Notes: generated by a model not told the origin, from the letters alone. A stretch of DNA of 64,000 bases from Pelotomaculum isophthalicicum JI (GCF_029478095.1 NZ_JAKOAV010000016.1:1-64000); one strand, 5' to 3'; shown: positions 7,223-17,248, counted from the first letter of the stretch. Program-made: numbers and translations.

Positions 7223-9895
7223 TCATTTTACATCATACCAGTTTGGCCCGACTTTTATCACAACATCAAGTGGCACATCAAGTATAACAGCATTTTCCAT
7301 GCACCTTTTGACTAATTGCTTAAGCTGCCCGACTTCCTCGCCTGGTGTATCGAAAATCAACTCATCGTGTACCTGAAGGATCATTTTTGCTTTAAGTCTG
7401 TGTTCAGCTATTTCCCGATGTATATTAATCATGGCAAGCTTGATGATATCCGCCGCGCTGCCCTGGATCGGCGTGTTTATCGCGGTGCGCTCACCGGCAT
7501 TGCGTATAATCTTGTTGGGGCTGAACAAATCCGGAAGGTAACGGCGCCTGTTTAAAAGTGTGGTTACAAACCCGGTTTCACGCGCTTCTTTGATAACCCT
7601 GTCAATATAGCATTTGACCCCGGCATACCGGGAAAAATAGTTTTCGATGTATTGCCTTGCTTCCTGACGTCCTACTTTAATGTCCCTGGCCAGCCCGAAG
7701 TCACTTAACCCGTAAACAATCCCGAAATTTATCGCCTTTGCTCTTCTGCGCGTTTCGCGTGTCACTTCTTCAGGTGAAATAACGAATATCTCCGCCGCTG
7801 TGCGTGTATGTATATCTTCCCCGTTTTTGAACGCCTCAATCAGTACCGGGTCGCCGCTTATATGGGCGAGGATGCGCAGCTCGATCTGGGAGTAGTCCGC
7901 CGTGAGCAATAAATTCCCCGCCCGGCAGGGAATGAATACTTTTCTTATTAATCTTCCTTGCTCGAGACGGATCGGTATGTTTTGGAGATTGGGCTCCGAA
8001 CTCGAAAGTCTTCCGGTGGCGGTTACTGTTTGGTGAAAAGATGTATGCAACCGTCCGGTTTCAGGATTTATCAGAGCGGCAAGTCCGTCGGTATAAGTGG
8101 ATTTAAGTTTCATCAACTGGCGGTACTCCAGTACTTTCGCGACCAAACTGTGGGCGGCCGCCAGTTCTTCTAATACCCCCGCGTCAGTAGAATAGCCGGT
8201 CTTTGTTTTTTTAATTACCGGTAACTTTAGATCATCAAACAATATTTTGCCAAGCTGCTTGGAAGAATTAATGTTGAACTTGCAACCGGCAAGCTTATAA
8301 ATATCACCTGCTAATTCTTCGATCAGGTCCCCCAGGGCTTTGGACATGGATTCAAGTTGAATTTTATCGACGGCCACGCCGTTGATTTCCATTTCCCCGA
8401 GCACCTCAATGAGCGGTAATTCCACATCGTAAAAGAGTCTGTCTTGTTCCTGCAGCTTTAGCTTGCCGTCTAAAAGCCCGGCTAACCGGTTGACGCAATC
8501 AGCCCGGGCTGGCAGCGCTTCATCGCCTCCGGGGAGGATTACGTTAAGATACTCTAAGGAAACGTCCTCCAGTTCCCGGTTTGGGGTGGCAGGATTAAGC
8601 AAATAGGAGGCGATCATGGTGTCGAAAGCCAAGTTTGTTAATTTAATATCGTGTTTGTGCAGAATTTTAATGATGTCTTTTCCGTTGTGGCAGTATTTTT
8701 TTATAGTTGAATCTTCACAAACGGTTCTAAGGACCTCAAGCGCTTTTCCGGGAAAACCGTCTTGTCCAGACATGTTCAGGTAGTAAGCCGTATCTCCGTC
8801 AATTGCAAAGCCGGCTGCGGTGACGCCGGAGTTTGGATTGCCGGCAAGTTCCAGCGACACCCGCCCGGAGGTCCTGACATTTTTTAAGAAGGTATTAAGT
8901 TTGTCCGGGTTGTCCAGACTTTGGTGCGCGACAGAATATGTTTCCAGATTTGATTGCTGGAGCGCTTGAACCGCATTTTGTATTGAACGGTTCTTGCTTC
9001 TTGGCGCATTATCGCCCTTGCCGTCCATGTCTTTAAAATAAATTGATTTAATCAATGTGTTGAATTCAAGTTTTTTTAATAGTTCCAGGAGTTCTTGATA
9101 ATCAGGTCCGGTCCAGCGGCATTGTTCCATGTCGATTTCCACTGGCACATCACGGCAGATGGTAACAAGCTGTCTTGAAAACTCTGCTTGTTGGCCGGAT
9201 TTTTTGAATAGCTGACCGGCCCGGCCGGTGAGTTCGTCGACGTGGGCAAGTATTTCCGCCAAGCTGCCGTATTCTCTAAGAAGCCTGATGGCGGTTTTTT
9301 CTCCAATTCCTGCAATGCCGGGCACGTTGTCTGAAGGGTCGCCGGTCATTCCTTTCAGGTCTATGAGTTGCCGCGGGGTAATTCCATACTTGTCCCAGAC
9401 TTTTCCCTCGTCATACTGATCAATTTCGCTGATTCCTTTTTTTGTCAACATAACCCTCGTTAATGGCGAGACAAGCTGCAGGACATCGCGGTCACCGGTG
9501 ACGATCAGTGTATTCAGACCGGCATCTTCAGCCTTCGCGGAAAGTGTGCCAATCAGGTCGTCGGCTTCGTAGCCTTCGCTTTCGAAAATCATAATCCGCA
9601 TGGCCCGGAGTATTTCTTTCACAATTGGAAACTGGCGCCGTAAATCGTCCGGCGTGGGGTTGCGATGCGCCTTATACTGGTCGTAATCGTTGTGGCGGAA
9701 AGTTTTTTTACCGATATCGAAGGCCACTGCAATTCTGCCCGGCTGTTCTTTGGCCAGGAGTTTTAACAACATACTGGTAAAGCCGTAAACGGCATTGGTA
9801 GGTAAACCTGTGCTTGTGGAAAGCGGCGGTATCGCGTGAAAAGCCCGGTGCACCAGACTGTTGCCGTCAATAAGCATAATGGTTTCAAGAGACAT
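7223..9895 (-). CDS. polA: DNA polymerase I
   Basis: About 890 residues. Domain order: 5'-3' exonuclease (residues 1-290; LIDGNSLVHRAF, YEADDLIGTL, GDPSDNVPG), a 3'-5' exonuclease-like domain (about 320-500) and the family A polymerase (about 540-890; TADYSQIELR, the RRAKAINFGIVYG finger helix, QVHDELIF). The proofreading domain reads SLELAG where active enzymes have a D-x-E motif, so proofreading is probably inactive, as in many Firmicutes. ATG 9895 is chosen because AGGTG lies eight bases before it; the longer frame to 9937 lacks a site. Confidence 0.95.
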   Translation of the reverse strand: MSLETIMLIDGNSLVHRAFHAIPPLSTSTGLPTNAVYGFTSMLLKLLAKEQPGRIAVAFDIGKKTFRHNDYDQYKAHRNPTPDDLRRQFPIVKEILRAMRIMIFESEGYEADDLIGTLSAKAEDAGLNTLIVTGDRDVLQLVSPLTRVMLTKKGISEIDQYDEGKVWDKYGITPRQLIDLKGMTGDPSDNVPGIAGIGEKTAIRLLREYGSLAEILAHVDELTGRAGQLFKKSGQQAEFSRQLVTICRDVPVEIDMEQCRWTGPDYQELLELLKKLEFNTLIKSIYFKDMDGKGDNAPRSKNRSIQNAVQALQQSNLETYSVAHQSLDNPDKLNTFLKNVRTSGRVSLELAGNPNSGVTAAGFAIDGDTAYYLNMSGQDGFPGKALEVLRTVCEDSTIKKYCHNGKDIIKILHKHDIKLTNLAFDTMIASYLLNPATPNRELEDVSLEYLNVILPGGDEALPARADCVNRLAGLLDGKLKLQEQDRLFYDVELPLIEVLGEMEINGVAVDKIQLESMSKALGDLIEELAGDIYKLAGCKFNINSSKQLGKILFDDLKLPVIKKTKTGYSTDAGVLEELAAAHSLVAKVLEYRQLMKLKSTYTDGLAALINPETGRLHTSFHQTVTATGRLSSSEPNLQNIPIRLEQGRLIRKVFIPCRAGNLLLTADYSQIELRILAHISGDPVLIEAFKNGEDIHTRTAAEIFVISPEEVTRETRRRAKAINFGIVYGLSDFGLARDIKVGRQEARQYIENYFSRYAGVKCYIDRVIKEARETGFVTTLLNRRRYLPDLFSPNKIIRNAGERTAINTPIQGSAADIIKLAMINIHREIAEHRLKAKMILQVHDELIFDTPGEEVGQLKQLVKRCMENAVILDVPLDVVIKVGPNWYDVK

Positions 9896-10088
9896 GTGAA
9901 TCGCACCTGCCTTGAATATACTCCCATAGTATTTCACCGCATGAACTCAAAATACCTGCTCTAAAATATACTGTTGTGATAAACAGATCTGAATAAATGT
10001 CAGGGGCAGGTTGATCTGACCAAAAATTTGCAGGACTTTAGCCGGCAAGGGCGAATAAAACCCATATCAAATAATTGAGGTGAGCGTA

Positions 10089-11579
10089 TTGCGTAAATTA
10101 TCTCTTGTTTTTACTTTTGTGTTATTTGTTATTTTTTGTTTTGCCGGACCTGTACTCGCGGGCGAAAACACGGCCATCGGGACAGAAACTTTTGAGGAGA
10201 TACTGAATAATATCCAAAGCCAACACATTAGCAATCCAAACTCGGATACCCTGATCCAGGGTGCTATTGACGGTATGATTAATACTTTGAACGATCCGTA
10301 TACTGTATATTTATCTCCGGAGCAATTAAAAGAATTTCAGGGTTCACTGGAAAGCGAATACGTTGGTGTTGGTATGCAATTACAGCCAGGTGAGCATTTT
10401 CCTGAAGTGATCGGGGTTATTGAAAATACTCCCGCTGAAGAGGCTGGAATTAAAGTAAACGATCAGATCATAAAAGTGGATGGAACTGATGTAATTGATG
10501 AACCCTTGGGAATGATTGTGCAAAAAATCCGCGGGCCGAAAGGGACAAAGGTCAGACTAACCGTCAGAAGGAGCGGTGCCGGTGACTTTGAACTGGAACT
10601 GGTCCGCATGAGTATCGACACGCCGACGGTAATCTGGAAAGTTCTTGATGACGGTACCGGTTATATAGGTCTTAACAAATTCGGTGTAAATACCGCCGAC
10701 GAATTCGATAAAGCTTTGACAAAATTGAAGCAACAGGGTGTGACCGCTCTGATTCTGGACGTCAGGGATAATCCGGGCGGCATTTTGGGGGAAGCGGTGC
10801 GTATCGCCAGTGATTTTGTTGAGTCGGGCCAGTTGGTGACAAGTACCGTTGACAAGAACGGGGAACGTCAGGAATATCATACTAAAGGCGCTGCTATCGG
10901 CTTGGGAATACGTACGGTGGTATTAATTGACCGTAATAGCGCGAGCGCTTCGGAAATATTGGCTGGCGCGCTTCAGGACTATCATGCGGCGACTCTGATC
11001 GGCGGTACAACTTACGGGAAGGGTACTGTCCAGACCATTATCCCGCTTAAATCAGGCGGGGCCTTAAAACTGACCATTGCCAAGTATTTAACTCCAAAAG
11101 ACAGGGTTGTCAACGGGATCGGCTTAAACCCGGATTATCAAGTGCTTACACCTGGTCTGCAGTTGATTGCGGCGCAGAGATTTTTGAAGCCATCTGAAAA
11201 GAATGTGGTAGAATTTGATATAGAAAAGTCAGAGGCGCAAGTTAACGGGATACCAGTAAAAATCGAACAAACGGTCATGCAAAAAAATGGCGTTACTTAC
11301 CTGCCGCTTAGATTTTCTTTTGAGGCGTTGGGATACAAGGTTGACTGGCAATCTTCAAGTAATAGTGTTAGAATAACGGGGTACGGCTCTAACGCGCTTT
11401 TCAGCGCGGAGAACGGGCAGGCAGTTGTCAATGGAAAGGAGACAACAGGCTTGGACCCGCTGAAAATTGAAGAGGGGGCGACATATATTCCCCTTTCTGA
11501 TTTGAATGTTTTTAATATCAGTTGCAAAACAGAAGAAAGCAACCTTTCACTTGAAAAAATGTCCGCGTCCGGGAATTAA
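10089..11579 (+). CDS. C-terminal processing peptidase (S41) with copper amine oxidase N-like tail
   Basis: About 496 residues. A signal peptide ends near GPVLAGE; a helical part is followed by a PDZ domain (YVGVGMQL ... GIKVNDQIIKVDG) and the S41 peptidase domain with DVRDNPGG, the nucleophile serine in NSASASE and the general-base lysine in TYGKGTVQ. The last 130 residues form a copper amine oxidase N1-like domain (KNGVTYLPLRF, then TYIPLSDL), a common wall-related extension in this group. It acts outside the membrane as a serine-lysine protease. TTG 10089 with GAGGTG six bases upstream is preferred to GTG 10080. Single gene. Confidence 0.9.
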   Translation: MRKLSLVFTFVLFVIFCFAGPVLAGENTAIGTETFEEILNNIQSQHISNPNSDTLIQGAIDGMINTLNDPYTVYLSPEQLKEFQGSLESEYVGVGMQLQPGEHFPEVIGVIENTPAEEAGIKVNDQIIKVDGTDVIDEPLGMIVQKIRGPKGTKVRLTVRRSGAGDFELELVRMSIDTPTVIWKVLDDGTGYIGLNKFGVNTADEFDKALTKLKQQGVTALILDVRDNPGGILGEAVRIASDFVESGQLVTSTVDKNGERQEYHTKGAAIGLGIRTVVLIDRNSASASEILAGALQDYHAATLIGGTTYGKGTVQTIIPLKSGGALKLTIAKYLTPKDRVVNGIGLNPDYQVLTPGLQLIAAQRFLKPSEKNVVEFDIEKSEAQVNGIPVKIEQTVMQKNGVTYLPLRFSFEALGYKVDWQSSSNSVRITGYGSNALFSAENGQAVVNGKETTGLDPLKIEEGATYIPLSDLNVFNISCKTEESNLSLEKMSASGN

Positions 11580-11645
11580 GATTGCAGTTATGGTTCAAAG
11601 ATAATTGCTACCCTGGCATAACTTATAATGGGGGAGGTGTTATAA

Positions 11646-13127
11646 GTGCCCAGAACTAAAAAGTCATGTCCGTGCGGTAGTGGAAAGCCTTATGAAAAAT
11701 GCTGCGGTGAAAGCAAGGCCTGTTGTTCGCTCGACCAAGTCCGATGGCGGCGGGCCGGCCAGGAACTGCGCCGCAAACTGGGCGAATTTGCCGATCAGCC
11801 TTCTTTTGCATGGGACGCGGCCCGAGCCCAGGATATGTATTTAGGTTGCATGGATCAAAGATTGATGCTGCATGACGATGATTTTACAATGGAACGTTGT
11901 TTTGAATGGTTTATCTTTGATTTTTATATCTCCAGGGGGTCGACGATTATTGAAACATTCCGGGAAGAATACTCGCACCCTTTGAGTAATTATGAAAACG
12001 TTTTAGTAAAGGAATGGTCTCGTTCACGGATTTCCCTGTACGAGGTCCAAATGGTGTTGCCTGGTAAAGGGCTCGTGATCAAAGATCTTTTAAGCCGTAA
12101 GAAGCTAGTGGTTCATGATATCAACGCAGCGGCTGAGATTAAATCGGGAAGTATCTTGTTGATGAGAGTCCTCAAAGTTGGTGATGAGTACGAGTTTTCC
12201 ACGAGCGGCCTGGCATTGCCGGATTGGTGCAAAGAACCGTTGTTAAGACGGCTTTATCAGGACCGTGAGGATTATTATAATAATAAGATGAAAGGGGTCA
12301 GGGGGTGGGGAACTTACCTGAAAGAACGATCCCATAAAATAAATGCCTGGGTCATGGAATTAGGAACTGATAATACCTGGTTTAACAGCGAGTCAGCCGG
12401 CATGAAGAGGGAGCAATATAAAATAAAGTTGCCTTTGAAAGACTGGCGGGAATTGATAAAGCATATTAAATGCTCAGATGAATTTGTCATTACTCAGGAA
12501 TTAAGAGACCGGACAGGCGTATGCGGCGTGCTGGCCGCCTGGCTCGGTGAATCCCGTTCGATAAAGGGGCTGCGCCGGGTATTGGGCAATATAGTTCTAA
12601 CACCCCGGTCCATCGTGATCACCGCAGGTTCGCCCAAGACATTATCCGCAGGAAAGAAACTCTTCATTAACGGTTTTAAGGAATTTATCGAGGATAGCGC
12701 TGAAGAAATTTCTTATCAAGCGGACGTAACGGCGGAAGCCGTTGCAGAAACTTTTCCTTGGCCTGAACCGGGTTATGCCGTTGTGGCGGTAAGCGTCAAG
12801 GAAGGGCTGGCAGCGCGTGGATATAATATTGAGCAGCAAAGAGCGGCTGCGAAGCTTTGGTTTGATTATTGCTCAAAAGAACAGCCATCTATCCGGAAAA
12901 CGGCCGTGTGGGCAGCTGCGGTAATATATGCTTTTACCAGGTTGGAAAAGGAGGAGGAATTAAAACAACAAGATTTGGCGGGACAATATGGCGTTGCTTC
13001 TTCGACGATCTCGTCAAAGTACCGGTTGCTGTGCCAGTCATTGGAGCTTGTGACTTATGACGAGCGTTATTCTACAAAAGGACCGCCTTTGAAAAGATTA
13101 AGGGGAAATAGGGGTGAGCATCCCTGA
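11646..13127 (+). CDS. SEC-C motif protein with C-terminal helix-turn-helix-like region
   Basis: 493 residues, cytoplasmic. The N-terminus holds a SEC-C zinc motif, CPCGSGKPYEKCC (residues 8-20), the same kind of zinc knuckle that ends SecA, followed by a further CC pair. The large middle part is unrecognised. Near residues 435-465, LAGQYGVASSTISSKYRLL looks like a helix-turn-helix. A protein or nucleic-acid binding role is possible but not shown. The GTG start has GGGAGGTG about six bases upstream. It is followed after five bases by the dedA-like gene. Confidence 0.65.
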   Translation: MPRTKKSCPCGSGKPYEKCCGESKACCSLDQVRWRRAGQELRRKLGEFADQPSFAWDAARAQDMYLGCMDQRLMLHDDDFTMERCFEWFIFDFYISRGSTIIETFREEYSHPLSNYENVLVKEWSRSRISLYEVQMVLPGKGLVIKDLLSRKKLVVHDINAAAEIKSGSILLMRVLKVGDEYEFSTSGLALPDWCKEPLLRRLYQDREDYYNNKMKGVRGWGTYLKERSHKINAWVMELGTDNTWFNSESAGMKREQYKIKLPLKDWRELIKHIKCSDEFVITQELRDRTGVCGVLAAWLGESRSIKGLRRVLGNIVLTPRSIVITAGSPKTLSAGKKLFINGFKEFIEDSAEEISYQADVTAEAVAETFPWPEPGYAVVAVSVKEGLAARGYNIEQQRAAAKLWFDYCSKEQPSIRKTAVWAAAVIYAFTRLEKEEELKQQDLAGQYGVASSTISSKYRLLCQSLELVTYDERYSTKGPPLKRLRGNRGEHP

Positions 13128-13132
13128 CTGGG

Positions 13133-13723
13133 TTGATTGAAGAAGTTTTTACAGCCATTACAAATGTGATATCAGCCATGGGGTATTGGGCAATTGCGAT
13201 TGGCATGGCTTTCGAAAGCGCCAACATCCCCTTGCCGAGTGAAGTGATTTTGCCGTTTGGCGGTTATCTCGTGTCTACCGGCAGACTGGAGTACTTCATG
13301 ACGGTATTGGCGGGAACAATCGGGGGTATGGTGGGCTCGGCAATTTCATATTATCTCGGCGTCTTGGGGGGAAGGCCATTCCTGGCCAGGTATGGGCGGT
13401 ATTTTGGTTTCTCTATGAAACACCTGGCGGTGGCTGAAAGATGGTTTGAGCAATACGGTGAGGCGACAGTTTTTTTTACCCGGCTGATGCCTATTGTGAG
13501 AACTTTTATCTCACTGCCGGCTGGAATTGCCAAGATGAATTTCAATAGGTTCTTGATATATTCTTTTTTAGGTTCACTCCCGTGGAGTCTGCTGCTTGTT
13601 TATATCGGCCTAAAACTTGGACAAAACTGGAAAACGATTGAGTTTTGGTTCCACCGCCTGGATGTTGTGGTGGTACTTGGTATTGTTGCCGTAGTTGTTT
13701 ACCTTTGGCGCAAAAAACGGTGA
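13133..13723 (+). CDS. DedA/SNARE-associated family membrane protein
   Basis: 196 residues with about five hydrophobic segments. DedA features are visible: FESANIPLPSEVILPFGG near residues 25-42 and FTRLMPIVRTFISLPAG near 117-133. Family members are membrane transporters or flippases, several acting on undecaprenyl phosphate or phosphatidylethanolamine. The start is uncertain: TTG 13133 has only GGG directly before it, while CTG 13124 has AGGGGTGA at a better distance. The neighbouring PAP2 phosphatase overlaps it, which fits a joint role in lipid carrier recycling (inference). Confidence 0.88.
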   Translation: MIEEVFTAITNVISAMGYWAIAIGMAFESANIPLPSEVILPFGGYLVSTGRLEYFMTVLAGTIGGMVGSAISYYLGVLGGRPFLARYGRYFGFSMKHLAVAERWFEQYGEATVFFTRLMPIVRTFISLPAGIAKMNFNRFLIYSFLGSLPWSLLLVYIGLKLGQNWKTIEFWFHRLDVVVVLGIVAVVVYLWRKKR

Positions 13724-14313
13724 TAGAAGTGTGCGATAAAATTTTTTCTTATTTTAATAATATGGATTTGGCAGGCTTTAACCTGGTAAATCACACCCTT
13801 CATAACTCTGTCTTAAATAAATTCATGCCCTTTCTCAGCAACGCGGGTGTAGGCGGACTGATCTGGATTATTATCAGCCTGATCTTATTTGCTACCGGAA
13901 GGCCCGCGGTTAGAAAAACAGCTTTTCTGATGCTGGTTGCGGTCATGGCTAGCTATCTGACGGGCGAATGTTTTAAACATCTCTTTCAGAGACTTCGTCC
14001 TTTTGAAACATTAACGGGCGTGGAACTGCTGGTAAAGCCGGTCCACTCCTTTTCATTTCCGTCAGAGCACGCGGCTAATGCTTTTGCTGCCGGGCTTGTA
14101 CTGATGCGCAAGTTGCCCGGTTTTACCTGGTTCTTTATCCTGCTTGCGGTGGCAATGGCTTTTTCCAGAGTTTATGTAGGGGTTCATTATCCATCTGATG
14201 TACTGGCTGGTTCTTTGCTGGGGTTGGCTTGCGGCGCCTTAGTCTTAAAGTATGAAAATAATTTCTTTCGAAAAAATTGGGGTTGGCAGCAGGAAAACTG
14301 GCGTAAGTATTAA
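13720..14313 (+). CDS. PAP2-family phosphatase (undecaprenyl pyrophosphate phosphatase-like)
   Basis: About 197 residues, several membrane segments. The three phosphatase motifs are present: KHLFQRLRP, SFPSEHA and SRVYVGVHYPSD, with catalytic His in the second and third. It would dephosphorylate a lipid pyrophosphate or phosphatidate at the membrane. GTG 13720 overlaps the dedA stop codon by four bases (GTGA), so I place the start there and infer translational coupling; the longer frame inside dedA has a poor sequence. Confidence 0.87.
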   Translation: MIEVCDKIFSYFNNMDLAGFNLVNHTLHNSVLNKFMPFLSNAGVGGLIWIIISLILFATGRPAVRKTAFLMLVAVMASYLTGECFKHLFQRLRPFETLTGVELLVKPVHSFSFPSEHAANAFAAGLVLMRKLPGFTWFFILLAVAMAFSRVYVGVHYPSDVLAGSLLGLACGALVLKYENNFFRKNWGWQQENWRKY

Positions 14314-14386
14314 TTCTTATTGAATTCTATTATCGCAAAATACATAGAATATTTATAGATACATTAATTACAGGGGGAGTCGGCCA

Positions 14387-15310
14387 TTGTCTTCCCAGAA
14401 ATTATCAAGGATTACTAATATCTGGTCAAGGGTAATTGAAAGCGAAAACGGCAGCCTGTCAACCAAGGTTGTGATAGAGGCCACTGAAGTAATTAAACAT
14501 GTGGTCAGCAGGGTTGGAAATGATCTTATCCTGGAGTCTGCCGGTGTCGCAGTCAATATGCCGGAGGGGTTAATTGAAGTAAACGACGGTCTGGTCAGGG
14601 AGATATTTTTAGAGCAAACCGGCGCCGGTGAAGCGGTGGTGCGAATTGTCGCCGAACATCCATGCGAATATAAGGTGATAGAAACTGAGGGCATACCGGC
14701 GAGCACCGCGGTTATCCTGAACCGTGCTTACTTGACAAATTTGATGAGGAATAAAAAGATTGTGATTGATCCCGGGCACGGGGGAGATGATTGGGGAGGG
14801 AAAGGTCCGGTTAACCTTGTGGAAAAAAATGTTGTTGTATTAATCGCAAGAATATTAGCCGATATATTTAACAAGGTTGGAGCGCAAGTTTTTCTGACCA
14901 GGACTGGCGATGAAAATATAAGGTTTGAAAAACGGTTTGGGTTGGCATTAAAGGAGAAGGCTGATCTGTTTATTGGCATTCACACCTATTCCGCAAGGAA
15001 CAGTAAGGTTAGCGGCGCCTCGGTGCGCTACAAACCGTCCTGTGACCGTAGCCGCACTATTGCCGGCATGATAGACAAAGAATTGGTTAAAAAATTGAAA
15101 GTTGAGGACAGAGGTGTTAAAGAATCTCCGGATTTAGTCTTTCCCGGCGGCGTTCCCGGCGTGGAAGTGGAAGTTGTGACGATAACCAATTGGGTTGAGG
15201 AAGGTCTTTTACGTAGTCCCACCATCCATAAAAAAGCGGCGGAAGGTATATTTATCGGGGTAAAAAATTATTTTGCCGCCGCCGGTCAGCAGAATGAGGT
15301 GGTACAGTGA
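14387..15310 (+). CDS. N-acetylmuramoyl-L-alanine amidase (Amidase_3), no visible signal peptide
   Basis: 307 residues. The N-terminal 115 residues look like an AMIN-type beta domain; the rest is Amidase_3: IVIDPGHGG with the first zinc His, a following Glu (VEKNVV), GIHTYS with the second His, and a C-terminal EVEV segment for the catalytic Glu. The enzyme would cut the amide between muramic acid and the stem peptide. The N-terminus has no hydrophobic export signal from the TTG start at 14387, which is supported by GGGGGAG seven bases upstream. Export is therefore unexplained. It overlaps the CofE-like gene by four bases. Confidence 0.83.
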   Translation: MSSQKLSRITNIWSRVIESENGSLSTKVVIEATEVIKHVVSRVGNDLILESAGVAVNMPEGLIEVNDGLVREIFLEQTGAGEAVVRIVAEHPCEYKVIETEGIPASTAVILNRAYLTNLMRNKKIVIDPGHGGDDWGGKGPVNLVEKNVVVLIARILADIFNKVGAQVFLTRTGDENIRFEKRFGLALKEKADLFIGIHTYSARNSKVSGASVRYKPSCDRSRTIAGMIDKELVKKLKVEDRGVKESPDLVFPGGVPGVEVEVVTITNWVEEGLLRSPTIHKKAAEGIFIGVKNYFAAAGQQNEVVQ

Positions 15311-15948
15311 TTTTAGGCAGGATCCCAATCAGGACACATATAATTACCGAAAAAGATGACATGGTTGATGTGGTGAAAAAATATACCGGCGAGGTCGCGG
15401 AAAAAGGCGATATTATTGCCATGGCTGAAAGCGTGGTGGCGATCACGCAAGGCAGGGCTATTTTGCCGGATACCATTAATCCGGGTCTATTGGCAAAGTT
15501 TTTGTGTCTTTTCCCGGGGAAAGACGGGAGCCTTGCCACACCTCGGGCAATGCAGTTGGCGATCCAGGAAGTTGGCAAAACCCGGATCATGCTTGGCGCC
15601 ATTGCGGCGGTTATTGGTAGGATTATTCGCCGCAAGGGAGATTTTTACCGGATTGCAGGCCGTCAGTTAGCGCAAATCGATGATGTGGCCGGGACCATGT
15701 GGCCTTTTGAAAAGCACATTATACTCGGGCCCAAAAACCCGCATGATGTGGTAAGAAAGATAAAGGATGTCACTGGCGTGGAAGCAGTCATCACTGATGT
15801 GAATGACATTAGAAAAGTTGATATTTTAGCCGCTTCGGAGGGAGTTGACCAGAATAGTCTGATTAAAGACCTGGAAGATAATCCTTTTGGTAATGATGAC
15901 CAGCAAACACCGATCATTGTTTTAAAAATGGCTAAGAACAATCCATGA
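15307..15948 (+). CDS. CofE-like protein (coenzyme F420-0:L-glutamate ligase family)
   Basis: 213 residues. The sequence matches the short bacterial branch of the F420-0 gamma-glutamyl ligase family: IPIRTHIITEKDD, AESVVAITQGR, then GAIAAVIGRI and DVAGTMWPFE. Archaeal and actinobacterial CofE adds glutamates to F420; no other F420 gene is seen here, so the substrate in this organism is open. GTG 15307 overlaps the amidase stop by four bases, indicating coupling to a wall hydrolase; a role in wall or peptide ligation is possible but only inferred. Confidence 0.78.
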   Translation: MILGRIPIRTHIITEKDDMVDVVKKYTGEVAEKGDIIAMAESVVAITQGRAILPDTINPGLLAKFLCLFPGKDGSLATPRAMQLAIQEVGKTRIMLGAIAAVIGRIIRRKGDFYRIAGRQLAQIDDVAGTMWPFEKHIILGPKNPHDVVRKIKDVTGVEAVITDVNDIRKVDILAASEGVDQNSLIKDLEDNPFGNDDQQTPIIVLKMAKNNP

Positions 15949-15969
15949 AAAACTTTGAGTCAATCCGCC

Positions 15970-15994
15970 AGCCCGTTATTAACGGGCTTTTTTT
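15970..15994 (+). terminator. Rho-independent terminator after the CofE-like gene
   Basis: The stem AGCCCGTT/AACGGGCT is followed by eight T residues. Confidence 0.85.
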
Positions 15995-16097
15995 CGCTCT
16001 CGGATCTTGTTTGAATAACGTTATCAACTTTTGAGATAATAATTTTAAAGCCGCACTGGCGGTTTTTTGTTGCCGGGAAATTAAAGGGGGTTAAAAT

Positions 16098-17234
16098 ATG
16101 CTGGCGCGCTTTCATCGCAAAGTTCTTTTTATTTTAGTTGTAACTATATTATCTATTGCGCCTGGAGCGGCATATGCGGGATTACCCAGGGTCACCGCGG
16201 ATGCCGCCGTGCTGATTGATGTTGAGACCGGACAGATTTATTTCGCCAAAAATCACACGGTAAGACGCGAACCGGCCAGCCTCACGAAGATTATGACGGC
16301 AGTAATAGCTTTAGAAAATGGCGACTTAAACGATGTTGTCACAGTCGGGGGGAAGGCCGCCGCTGTCTCAGAGGGATCTACCATCGAACTCAACAAAGGT
16401 GAAAAAATTACTCTCGGAGAATTATTGAAAGCGGCGCTTGTCTGTTCCGCCAATGATTCTACCGTGGCCATAGCTGAGCATGTGGGCGGCAGTCATGACC
16501 GTTTTATTGCCCTGATGAACAAGAAGGCGGGCGCATTGGGGCTGTTAGGCACAAGATTTGCCAATACCAATGGCTACCATGATCCGAACCATTATACAAC
16601 TGCTTACGACCTGGCGGTTCTTACGAGATACGCTCTGGGCATCCCGAAGTTTAACGAGTTGGTTCAAACCAGGGAAACAACAGTGAGGTGGACAGAACCG
16701 GCTGACAGGGGGGAAAAAATTGGTAATACTAACCGCTTGCTTACCAGTGGTTATGAGGGAGTGGATGGAGTGAAAACCGGTACCACGTCAATGGCCGGCA
16801 ACTGCCTGATTGCTTCTTCTACCAGAGATGGACGCCGACTGATAGCTGTCGCGCTGCACAGTGACGACCGCTACCAGGATTGCGCCAGAATGTTCGATTA
16901 TGGTTTCAACGTAATCCGTCCATTATCGATAATAACTTCAGGACAAGCAGTTGCAAACCCGGTCGTCGAAGGCGGTGTCAGCCCGGCGGTTGAAGCGGTG
17001 GCTGAGAAAGAACTGCAAGTCCGCATGGACCCGGAGGAGATTCCTAAACTGGAAAAACGGCTCCATATTAATGAGCCGTTGGCCGCGCCAATAAAAAAGG
17101 GACAGAAGTTAGGCGAGGTTGTCTATACTTATAAAAATCAGGAACTGGGCCGCGTGAATCTGTTGGCAGGCGCCGATGTCCTCAGAAAAGGCTGGCACAG
17201 GCAGATTTGGGACAAGTTGCGCTACGGCATTTGA
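16098..17234 (+). CDS. D-alanyl-D-alanine carboxypeptidase (DacF/PBP5-like)
   Basis: 378 residues. A signal peptide ends near AAYAGLP. The serine-transpeptidase motifs are SLTK (about residue 60), SAND and KTGTT, in the right order. A C-terminal beta domain (PBP5_C) follows from about residue 290. It removes the terminal D-Ala of the stem peptide outside the membrane. AAGGGGG lies about eight bases before the ATG. In spore formers such genes often serve growth or cortex maturation; which of the two applies here cannot be told. Single gene. Confidence 0.92.
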   Translation: MLARFHRKVLFILVVTILSIAPGAAYAGLPRVTADAAVLIDVETGQIYFAKNHTVRREPASLTKIMTAVIALENGDLNDVVTVGGKAAAVSEGSTIELNKGEKITLGELLKAALVCSANDSTVAIAEHVGGSHDRFIALMNKKAGALGLLGTRFANTNGYHDPNHYTTAYDLAVLTRYALGIPKFNELVQTRETTVRWTEPADRGEKIGNTNRLLTSGYEGVDGVKTGTTSMAGNCLIASSTRDGRRLIAVALHSDDRYQDCARMFDYGFNVIRPLSIITSGQAVANPVVEGGVSPAVEAVAEKELQVRMDPEEIPKLEKRLHINEPLAAPIKKGQKLGEVVYTYKNQELGRVNLLAGADVLRKGWHRQIWDKLRYGI

Positions 17235-17248
17235 GTTCGCATAATAGC

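Noticed and set aside
10020-10060. TTTGCAGGACTTT...GGGCGAATAA element before the processing protease gene
   Set aside because: I have a vague impression of similar leaders in related clostridia but cannot support a function or class from this window.
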